Shown piece after piece: positions 1 to 5,336 of a stretch of 6,437 bases of DNA. Position 1 is the first letter of the stretch. Every line of letters begins with the position of its first letter. This DNA comes from JAXMDS01 sp043777815 (lineage in GTDB: Bacteria; Pseudomonadota; Alphaproteobacteria; Rickettsiales; Rickettsiaceae): assembly GCA_043777815.1 (NCBI GenBank), contig JAYWHH010000015.1:1-6437 (forward strand). Direction: 5' to 3'. Both the position numbers and the translations under genes were made by a program. The notes beneath the pieces are model-generated. The model did no database searches. It was not told where the DNA came from and was given only the letters and a program-made list of their open reading frames with translations.

Positions 1-840
1 CAAAATGAGCAAAAAAACATCTTACAATTACTATCTTCAGAGAAAAAAGCAGAATTATTTTCTATTCTCAATTCACAAAAAAAATATGAGAGCTGTATAG
101 AAATACTGAATCTTTGTTTAGGGCAAGATAAATCAGGTCAAAAAGAATTAGAGGATCTTATGAGGCACTTTTATCAATTAGAAGGGGACAAGATTTTATA
201 CAATATGAATAAATCGCTAAAAGAACTTCATTATAATACAGGGGTGTATTGCAACTCAGTTGATTGGCCTGAAATGGTTACGAATATTTTAAAAAATTGT
301 ACGCGTGAAGAATTAAGTAAAGTTAATCATGAACTAACTCATGAGAACCTTGTTGAACAAATGAACTTAGTTTATGAGTCTTGTGCACATGATTCCTCTT
401 CATTTATGAAATGGTTGCAAGATAGACATACAACTAACGTTATGGAAACTATGTTTTTAGACTGGGCACGTGCGCCTGAAGCAAAAAAATTAATCAATAT
501 ATTGTATTCTATTTCAACTTTTGAAATAAAATGTAATATACTCGAAATATTCGAAAATAAAGATGATAGTACTATTCATCTTGTTAAAAGATTAGCAAAT
601 AAAGATAAGAATGCTATTCATGCAGAAATATGGAATAGTACTGATGATGAGCTCAAAGTAAAAGTTTGGAAAACATTAACTACAGATAATAAAATCAAAT
701 ATTCTAAAGCAGCTACGCCTGAACTTAAAATAAAGTTTTTCAAAACTATTATGAATGAGGCGACTAAATATGAAATAAGTTACTTTCTTCAACATCTGTC
801 AAAAAAAGAAGATCGTGCAGAGGCTCTAAAGGATTGCACT
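1..840 (+). repeat. Domain copy 1 of the shared family (truncated at its start by the window)
   Basis: The copy begins at QNEQKNILQLL and ends near EALKD (820-834). Key landmarks are KAELFSI, KKYESCIEIL, NILKNCTREELSKVNHEL, LVEQM, TMFLDWARAPEAKKLI (448-495), an IHAEIWNST block (about 616-642), WKTL and PELKIKFFKTIMN. It has a short extra segment around STIHLVKRLANKDKN not found in the other copies. It is in frame with copies 2 and 3 of the same protein. The landmarks suggest a stack of amphipathic helices, but no known helical-repeat family is recognisable. Confidence 0.88.
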
Positions 841-3800
841 TTTAAACATTTGCCAAAAGAATATCGCGCAGATATCTTAGAGTTCGCCTCCACTTTAGAC
901 CAGTGGTCAGAGAATCGCGCAGATATCTTAGAGTTCGCCTCCACTTTAGACCAGTTGTCAGAAGTTCGCGCAGAGGATCCAAACCAGTGGCTAGAAGATA
1001 ATCGCGCACATATATTCAAGTTGACTTCCGCTCTAAAACAGTTATCAGCAGTTCAAGCAGAGCTTACAAACCAGTTGTCAGAAGATAGCCCAGAGGATAT
1101 AGTAGACTATTTGTCAGAAGAAGATAAAGCAAAGATCTTAAAGAACGTCTCTAATATAGAAAAATTTTTAGAATCTACACTTGAAAAAGTAAAAATTCCT
1201 TCTATTCCAACATTAGAAACAAACCCCGAATTTTCTATGAGTTCTGCTGTTGTTAAAGAAAATCGATTTGATATTTCAGATATTAAAGAAATATCGGAAA
1301 AGTGGGATAGTTTTTTACAAAATGAGCAAAAAAACATCTTACAATTACTATCTTTAATGAAAACAGTAGAATTATTTTCTATTCTGAATTCACAAAAGAA
1401 ATATGAGAGCTGTATAGAAATACTGAATCTTTGTTCAGAGCAAGATACAGACAAGCAATTAGAAGATTTTATAGAGCTTTTTTATGGATTAGAAGCGGAC
1501 AAGGGTTTACCCAATATGAATCACGCTCTAAAGCAACTCTATAATGAAAAGACATATATTAACATATCCAATGTGGCTCAAATTACGAATATTTTAAAAG
1601 ATTGTACGCGCGAAGAACTAAGTAAAGTTCATCATGAGCTAACTCCTAAGAACCTTGTTAAAAAAATGAACCAGGTTTATGAATCTTGTTCTGATAAGTC
1701 TGTCTTGAAGTCCTACTTATTTATAACATGGTTAAAAAATAGCACTAAAGCTAGTACTGCACAAACTATATTTTTAGACTGGGCACGTGCGCCTGAAGCA
1801 AAAGAATTAATCGATAAAGCATATTCTATTTCACCCGCTTATATAAAAAAACCTTTACTTGAAATATTAGAAGATAAAAATAAGAACAGTAGTGATAAAA
1901 ATAAGAACAGTAGTGATGAAGACCAATGGAATAACATGACTGATAAACATAAGAAAAAAGTTTGGAAAACATTAGATAAAGATAAGAAGATAGAATATTT
2001 TTATAAAGCTAAACCTGAGCTTAAAATAAAGTTTTTCAAAACTATTATGAATGATCCAGCTGCAGATGAAGATGAAATAACTTGCTTTTTTATGTATTTG
2101 CCAAAGTATTTGCCAAAGGAAAGTCTCGTAGAGGCTCTAAAGGATTCCTCTCTTAGCTATTCATCAATAGCAAAGTTCTCAAAGTTCGCCTACGATATGA
2201 AATATTTGTCAGAAGAAGATTATGAAGAGATTCTAGCGCATCACACTTTAAAATCTACTCTAGTAGAGCACGAATTATCAGAAGCAAAACTTGAAGAAGC
2301 AAAAATTTCTGTTATTAAATCAGTAACAGTAGGGCCCGAATTCTCAAAATCTACACTTGAAGAAGCAAAAATTTCTCTTATTACATCATTAGAAACAAAG
2401 GCTGAATTTGCTCTGAGTTCTGTTGTTATTAAAGAAAAGCGATTTGATATTTTAAATATTGAAGATGTGTCGGAAGAGTGGGATAGTCTTTTCCAAAATA
2501 ACCAAAAAAACATCTTACAATTACTATCTTCACAGCAAAAAGCAGAATTATTTTCTATATTTAATTCACAAAAAAAATATAAGAGCTGTATAGAAATAAT
2601 GAAATTTTGTTTAAAGGAAGGTGAATTAGAATATTTTATGAGGGCTTTTTATATATCAGAAACGAAAAAGAATTTCCAAAATACGGATGAAATGATGCAA
2701 GCTCTTTTTAATAAAGAGATGTATGATACATCACTTGATTGTTATAAAATTGAGGATATTTTGCAAGATTGTACACTTGAAGAACTAATGCAAGCTTATG
2801 ACGAATTAATTCATGATGAACTTTTTGAGAAAATGAGCCCGTTTTATAAATTTTCTATTGACAATCCTTTAGTTTTTATAAACTGGTTAAAAGATGGCCT
2901 TACAATAAGTACTGTAAAAACTATATTTTTAGATTGGCTATATGCACCTGAAGCAAAAGAATTAATCAATATGGCATATTCTATTGCGTATTCTGGAACA
3001 AAACAACTTATACTCAAAATATTTGAAAATGACAGTGAGGAGATTATTCATGCAAAACTATGGAATAGTACTAGTTATAATATCAAAATAGCAATTTGGA
3101 AAACATTAAATCCAGATAATCAGGTCAAATATTTTGATCTAGCTGAACCTGATCTTCAAGCAAAGTTTATCAGCACTATTTCAAATAGCAAAGCTACTTT
3201 ATATTGCTTTCTTGAAAAGTTATCAAATGTAGATTTCACAGATATTATAAAAAATTCTCTTTTAAAAGAAAAACAATTGATTCAAAAGTATCAAAAATTT
3301 TCAATAAAAAATCTCCAATGGGTGCCAAAGACTCACGACCATATTTATTTGCCATTAGATCCTATAAAAGAATTAAAACCTGTTATTTCAATGGAAGAGG
3401 AAACATGGCTGCTAAAGACTTACGGTCTAAAGACTCACGGTCTTATACATTTTCCAACTCTTTCAATAGAGGATAGAGAATGGCTGGTAAGGACTCAGGC
3501 CACTATGGACTCTCCAGTTCTTTCAATAGAACAGAGGGCATGGCTGATAAGAACTCAGGATCTAAAGGCTCACGGTCTAAAGATTCACGGTTTTATGCAT
3601 TTTTCAATAGCGCCATATTTCTCAGAATCTATACTTGAAGAAGCAAAAATTTCTTCTATTCTATCAGTACAAACAAAACCCGATTTCTTAGAATCTCCAT
3701 TTAAAGAAGCAAAAGTTCCTTTTATTCCATCATTACAAACAGAACACAAATGTATTTTGAAGTTTGATTTAGCAGAACCATATTTCTTAGAATATCCACT

Positions 3801-4977
3801 TGAAGAAGCAAAAATTTCTTCTATTCCATCATTAGCAACAGATCCTAAATCTTTAAAGGCTTTTAAACATTTGTCACCAAAAAATCTCGCAAAGGTTCTA
3901 ACGAGTTTCGTTTCAGAATCTAAAAATGTTTCAGAATCTAAAAATGTTGAAGATATACCATGGGATGACGCATATTTTGCAGATAGCAAAAGTGATCTTG
4001 GAATTCAATCAAATCAATCAAACAATGTCCCTAAATTAAAGGATGAGATTGAGCAATTAGACAATAATGATATTGTGGAGGATGAGATTGAGCAATTAGA
4101 AAGTAAGGATTTGATTCAGCAATTCGAAGGTCAGATAAAAAAAATTAAAAATATATTTGGAATAGTAAAAAATATTGGTCAGAAATTAAAGAATAAGATT
4201 AAGCAATTAGACAATAATGATAGTGTGGAGGATGAGATTGAGCAATTAGACAGTAAGGATTTGATTCAGCAATTCGAAGGTCAGCTAAAAAAATTTAAAA
4301 ATATATTTGGAATTGAGGGTTCATTCATAGATAGTGACTCAGAAAATGAGACTCAGAAATTAAAAAGTGATAGGTTGGAAAATAAAGATCAGAAGCTAGA
4401 AGATGGACGTCAAAAAAATGAATTTAAGAACTCATGTAGAAAAGAAAGTAGTCTAAATGATCAAAATGAAAGTATGTGTAAAATTAGTGATAATGAAACA
4501 AATTATATAAATATTGCAAAGCATGAGTTAGTTCCATCAAGCTCTAAGACTGCATTAACACTTAAGACTGCATTAAACTCTAAGACTCCATTAAAAGTTA
4601 ATTCTGAGTTATTTAAGTTTACTAATGATAATATAAACAATGAGCACGATAATAAAGTTGATATTACAACTAAAATTGAGCATTTTCCTGTGCATAATAC
4701 TATTTATTACATTCCTGGTTATTACACTCCTTATAATTGCCTTCCTTATCATTGCCTTCCTTGTATAAATAAAGATTTATATAGCGTAGCGACCAAAGAA
4801 TGTCAAACATACAAACAAAAAAGTCACATGAAGCTTGTTGGGTATGATATGTCGCAGCATATTGAGTGCAATAATAGCAACATTGATATTATAAATACTA
4901 TGCATAGCGCTGATATAGATGAGAATTTTAGCCCAAATTTAATATTAGGAGCAAATGAAGTGCCAGATTCTAATTAG
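1..4977 (+). CDS. Giant multi-domain repeat protein of unknown function (5' end outside window)
   Basis: I do not recognise this protein. The frame is open from base 1 to the TAG at 4975-4977, giving 1658 residues in the window. The ATG at 160 is not the start, because residues 1-53 align in frame with the same segment of the later domain copies (QKNILQLL...KAELFSI.NSQKKY). Residues here are counted from base 1. Three copies of a predicted helical domain lie at about 1-280, 440-717 and 832-1086, each with the signature T(I/M)FLDW..APEAK.LI and later WKTL and P(E/D)L..KF. They are followed by linkers with 17-residue and 22-residue repeats, a WL.(K/R)T repeat block (about 1129-1194), a 50-residue charged repeat (1345-1438), a KTAL hexapeptide repeat (1516-1533) and a Tyr/Pro/Cys-rich patch (about 1560-1590). 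No membrane segment is evident, and the N-terminus, where a signal would be, is missing. The next gene is a paralogue on the same strand. A host-interaction or surface role is a guess from architecture only. The coding call is very secure; the function is unknown. Confidence 0.95.
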   Translation, partial: QNEQKNILQLLSSEKKAELFSILNSQKKYESCIEILNLCLGQDKSGQKELEDLMRHFYQLEGDKILYNMNKSLKELHYNTGVYCNSVDWPEMVTNILKNCTREELSKVNHELTHENLVEQMNLVYESCAHDSSSFMKWLQDRHTTNVMETMFLDWARAPEAKKLINILYSISTFEIKCNILEIFENKDDSTIHLVKRLANKDKNAIHAEIWNSTDDELKVKVWKTLTTDNKIKYSKAATPELKIKFFKTIMNEATKYEISYFLQHLSKKEDRAEALKDCTFKHLPKEYRADILEFASTLDQWSENRADILEFASTLDQLSEVRAEDPNQWLEDNRAHIFKLTSALKQLSAVQAELTNQLSEDSPEDIVDYLSEEDKAKILKNVSNIEKFLESTLEKVKIPSIPTLETNPEFSMSSAVVKENRFDISDIKEISEKWDSFLQNEQKNILQLLSLMKTVELFSILNSQKKYESCIEILNLCSEQDTDKQLEDFIELFYGLEADKGLPNMNHALKQLYNEKTYINISNVAQITNILKDCTREELSKVHHELTPKNLVKKMNQVYESCSDKSVLKSYLFITWLKNSTKASTAQTIFLDWARAPEAKELIDKAYSISPAYIKKPLLEILEDKNKNSSDKNKNSSDEDQWNNMTDKHKKKVWKTLDKDKKIEYFYKAKPELKIKFFKTIMNDPAADEDEITCFFMYLPKYLPKESLVEALKDSSLSYSSIAKFSKFAYDMKYLSEEDYEEILAHHTLKSTLVEHELSEAKLEEAKISVIKSVTVGPEFSKSTLEEAKISLITSLETKAEFALSSVVIKEKRFDILNIEDVSEEWDSLFQNNQKNILQLLSSQQKAELFSIFNSQKKYKSCIEIMKFCLKEGELEYFMRAFYISETKKNFQNTDEMMQALFNKEMYDTSLDCYKIEDILQDCTLEELMQAYDELIHDELFEKMSPFYKFSIDNPLVFINWLKDGLTISTVKTIFLDWLYAPEAKELINMAYSIAYSGTKQLILKIFENDSEEIIHAKLWNSTSYNIKIAIWKTLNPDNQVKYFDLAEPDLQAKFISTISNSKATLYCFLEKLSNVDFTDIIKNSLLKEKQLIQKYQKFSIKNLQWVPKTHDHIYLPLDPIKELKPVISMEEETWLLKTYGLKTHGLIHFPTLSIEDREWLVRTQATMDSPVLSIEQRAWLIRTQDLKAHGLKIHGFMHFSIAPYFSESILEEAKISSILSVQTKPDFLESPFKEAKVPFIPSLQTEHKCILKFDLAEPYFLEYPLEEAKISSIPSLATDPKSLKAFKHLSPKNLAKVLTSFVSESKNVSESKNVEDIPWDDAYFADSKSDLGIQSNQSNNVPKLKDEIEQLDNNDIVEDEIEQLESKDLIQQFEGQIKKIKNIFGIVKNIGQKLKNKIKQLDNNDSVEDEIEQLDSKDLIQQFEGQLKKFKNIFGIEGSFIDSDSENETQKLKSDRLENKDQKLEDGRQKNEFKNSCRKESSLNDQNESMCKISDNETNYINIAKHELVPSSSKTALTLKTALNSKTPLKVNSELFKFTNDNINNEHDNKVDITTKIEHFPVHNTIYYIPGYYTPYNCLPYHCLPCINKDLYSVATKECQTYKQKSHMKLVGYDMSQHIECNNSNIDIINTMHSADIDENFSPNLILGANEVPDSN
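865..1053 (+). repeat. 17-residue (51-bp) tandem repeat following domain copy 1
   Basis: Two nearly identical 51-bp units, 865-915 and 916-966, encode RADILEFASTLDQWSEN and RADILEFASTLDQLSEV. A shortened unit follows at 967-1002 (RAEDPNQWLEDN), then a full but diverged unit at 1003-1053 (RAHIFKLTSALKQLSAV), and fading copies after that (QAELTNQLSED). The first 40 bases of the first two units are identical. The block is clearly richer in G+C than its surroundings (about 45% in 961-1020). Copies 2 and 3 lack this block, so it arose locally after the domains diverged. Confidence 0.93.
1180..1245 (+). repeat. Single 22-residue linker unit after domain copy 1
   Basis: Encodes LEKVKIPSIPTLETNPEF plus four residues. 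It is the same linker motif found twice after copy 2 and three times after copy 3. Consensus is (L/F)(E/K)(E/K).K(I/V)..I.S(L/V).T. It precedes the lead-in to domain copy 2. Confidence 0.8.
1318..2151 (+). repeat. Domain copy 2 of the shared family
   Basis: This copy lies 1317 bp (439 codons) after copy 1 and starts with the same QNEQKNILQLL. Landmarks are KAVELFS-type start (TVELFSILNSQKKYESC), LEADKGLPNMN, NILKDCTREELSKVHHEL, ITWLKNSTKAS, TIFLDWARAPEAKELI (1765-1812), IKKPLLEIL, KKVWKTL and PELKIKFFKTIMND, ending near EALKDSS. In place of the IHAKLWN block of the other copies it carries the DKNKNSS duplication and EDQWNNMT. It is preceded by the conserved lead-in ISDIKEISEKWDSFL. Confidence 0.92.
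1873..1914 (+). repeat. Perfect 21-bp tandem duplication (DKNKNSS twice)
   Basis: Bases 1873-1893 are repeated exactly at 1894-1914, in frame, encoding DKNKNSS twice. The perfect identity suggests a recent slippage event. The other domain copies have unrelated sequence at the corresponding point. Confidence 0.95.
2290..2421 (+). repeat. Two tandem 22-residue (66-bp) linker units after domain copy 2
   Basis: Units at 2290-2355 and 2356-2421 encode LEEAKISVIKSVTVGPEF and LEEAKISLITSLETKAEF, each plus four residues. The first 21 bases of the two units are identical. The pair precedes the lead-in (ILNIEDVSEEWDSLF) to domain copy 3. Confidence 0.9.
2494..3258 (+). repeat. Domain copy 3 of the shared family (most diverged)
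   Basis: This copy lies 1176 bp (392 codons) after copy 2. Landmarks are QKNILQLLSSQQKAELFSI, KKYKSCIEI, DILQDCTLEELMQAYDEL, INWLKDGLTIS, TIFLDWLYAPEAKELI, IHAKLWNSTS, WKTLNPDNQ and PDLQAKFISTI. It is missing parts of the LEADKG segment and has LY in place of the AR found at the FLDW motif in the other three copies. It is the most diverged of the four and therefore probably the oldest or least recombined. Confidence 0.9.
3385..3599 (+). repeat. WL.(K/R)T repeat block after domain copy 3
   Basis: Three diverged units begin at 3385, 3460 and 3520 with the pattern (I/L)S(M/I)E...WL(L/V/I)(K/R)T: ISMEEETWLLKT, LSIEDREWLVRT and LSIEQRAWLIRT. The first and third are extended by GLK(T/I)HG-type sequence (YGLKTHGLIHF and LKAHGLKIHGFMHF). 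Spacing is 75 bp then 60 bp, both in frame. This block is absent from the linkers after copies 1 and 2. I know of no family that matches. Confidence 0.85.
3634..3864 (+). repeat. Three 22-residue linker units after domain copy 3
   Basis: Units start at 3634 (LEEAKISSILSVQTKPDF), 3700 (FKEAKVPFIPSLQTEHK) and 3799 (LEEAKISSIPSLATDPK). The middle one is lengthened by 11 residues. They match the one unit after copy 1 and the two after copy 2. After them, FKHLSPKNLAKVL (about 3862-3900) resembles FKHLPKEYRADIL right after copy 1. Confidence 0.88.
3910..3945 (+). repeat. Perfect 18-bp tandem duplication (VSESKN twice)
   Basis: Bases 3910-3927 are repeated exactly at 3928-3945, in frame, encoding VSESKN twice. 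It marks the transition from the linker repeats to the acidic C-terminal third. Confidence 0.93.
4033..4313 (+). repeat. 150-bp tandem repeat encoding a charged, coiled-coil-like segment
   Basis: The second copy (4183-4313) matches 4033-4163 with about 7 differences in 131 bases, at a period of exactly 150 bp (50 residues). Each copy encodes two DEIEQL-type heptad-like stretches, then KDLIQQFEGQ and K(I/F)KNIFGI. Within a copy there is a shorter 39-bp periodicity (4042-4061 repeated exactly at 4081-4100). Leu/Ile spacing and high charge suggest coiled coil, but this is a judgement by eye. Confidence 0.93.
4546..4599 (+). repeat. Hexapeptide (18-bp) repeat, KTAL type, three units
   Basis: Units at 4546-4563, 4564-4581 and 4582-4599 encode KTALTL, KTALNS and KTPLKV. 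The first two share their first 13 bases exactly. They lie in a low-complexity polar region near the C-terminus. Confidence 0.85.
4729..4758 (+). repeat. 15-bp repeat encoding PYNCL/PYHCL, in a Tyr/Pro/Cys-rich patch
   Basis: Two 15-bp units differing by one base encode PYNCL and PYHCL, followed by PC. They sit within a stretch rich in Tyr, Pro and Cys (from about 4700) that contrasts with the Lys/Glu/Asn-rich remainder. The three cysteines, spaced C-x4-C-x2-C, could suggest metal or disulfide chemistry, but nothing else supports this. Confidence 0.8.
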
Positions 4978-4999
4978 AAATCAGCCTAATTCCTCAAAA

Positions 5000-5020
5000 T
5001 TTCTATCTTTTATATAGAAA
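5000..5020 (+). other. Small inverted repeat 22 bases after the stop codon
   Basis: TTTCTAT at 5000-5006 pairs with ATAGAAA at 5014-5020 across a 7-base loop. The stem is A+T rich and has no following T run, so it is not a typical intrinsic terminator. It could be a 3' end stability structure or chance in AT-rich DNA. Confidence 0.4.
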
Positions 5021-5064
5021 GCAAAACGAGGACTACGAATAAAACATTGATGTCAAAAAACTCT

Positions 5065-5131
5065 TACAGTTCCAGCACTTTACTGTATAGTATCCATGAT
5101 TTAAAAGTATTACAAAAAATTATGAAAGTGC
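5065..5131 (+). other. Overlapping inverted repeats in the downstream region
   Basis: TACAGT (5065-5070) can pair with ACTGTA (5082-5087). Alternatively GCACTTT (5075-5081), in that hairpin's loop, can pair with AAAGTGC (5125-5131). Both could coexist only as a pseudoknot-like fold. The two pairings could belong to a structured 3' region, but each is short enough to be coincidence. Confidence 0.3.
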
Positions 5132-5153
5132 CCCTAAGAGCTTTACTTTTTAT

Positions 5154-5170
5154 AAAAGCAAAATGCTTTT
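5154..5170 (+). terminator. Possible weak intrinsic terminator
   Basis: AAAAGCA (5154-5160) pairs with TGCTTTT (5164-5170) across a 3-base loop, giving an A-stem-T arrangement that ends in four Ts. The G+C core is only two pairs, so it would be weak. GCTTT at 5140-5144 can alternatively pair with AAAGC at 5155-5159. It is the best terminator candidate between the genes and would serve the upstream gene. By symmetry it could work in either direction. Confidence 0.4.
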
Positions 5171-5274
5171 GATGTATATATTTATACATATAAAAAACTT
5201 GAAAAAATATCAATAAACATATGATGTATATATTTATACATATAAAAAACTTGAAAAAATATCAATGAACATAA
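5171..5274 (+). repeat. Two tandem copies of a 52-bp non-coding unit
   Basis: 5171-5222 and 5223-5274 match with only two differences (at unit positions 45 and 52). Each unit contains an 18-bp inverted repeat, ATGTATA-TATT-TATACAT (5172-5189 and 5224-5241), followed by an A-run and TTGAAA. The pair ends 62 bases before the start of the second gene, so it lies in its probable promoter region. Copy number could vary by slippage, and the inverted repeats could bind a dimeric regulator; both are inference. Confidence 0.93.
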
Positions 5275-5324
5275 TTTAAATAAAACATTTTTATAAATAA
5301 TGTGATATATTATTTATTAAGTAT

Positions 5325-5330
5325 TATAAT
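5325..5330 (+). promoter_or_regulatory. Possible -10 element (TATAAT) upstream of the second gene
   Basis: A perfect TATAAT lies 6 bases before the ATG at 5337, with no good -35 at the normal distance (5302-5307 is GTGATA). If used, it would give a nearly leaderless message, in keeping with the lack of a Shine-Dalgarno sequence. An alternative is TTGAAA (5251-5256) with TTTAAA (5275-5280), spacer 18, partly within the second 52-bp unit. Such matches are common by chance in DNA this AT-rich. Confidence 0.25.
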
Positions 5331-5336
5331 ATAATT

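Larger units (their letters stand above)
4978..5336. other. Intergenic region between the two paralogues
   Basis: This 359-base gap has no convincing ORF on either strand and no tRNA-like fold. The first half (4978-5170) holds several short inverted repeats. The second half (5171-5336) is extremely A+T rich and consists of two 52-bp tandem units plus about 60 bases leading to the start of the second gene. It must contain the end of the first transcript and any promoter of the second gene, unless the two are co-transcribed. Confidence 0.85.

Noticed and set aside
160..162. ATG at 160 as the start of the first gene
   Set aside because: The frame is open to base 1, and residues encoded before 160 match conserved sequence of the other domain copies, so this Met is internal.
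789..1454. Minus-strand open frames at 789-1019 and 1107-1454
   Set aside because: They are antisense to well-supported repeat-coding sequence, and the first merely mirrors the 51-bp repeat.
2241..2513. Minus-strand open frame
   Set aside because: It is antisense to the LEEAKI linker repeats; its Ser-rich repetitive protein is a mirror of them.
3585..3989. Minus-strand open frame of 134 codons
   Set aside because: Its repetitive content mirrors the sense-strand linker units, and no independent start signal or similarity is seen.
1..4977. Ankyrin, TPR or HEAT repeat protein
   Set aside because: The helical look invites this, but no canonical motif or 33-34 residue periodicity is visible in the domain copies.
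5040..5170. Small RNA gene or tRNA in the gap
   Set aside because: Short inverted repeats are present, but there is no cloverleaf, no strong G+C stem and no clear promoter to support a discrete RNA gene.
5171..5274. CRISPR-like array
   Set aside because: The units are directly adjacent with no unique spacers, and only two copies exist.
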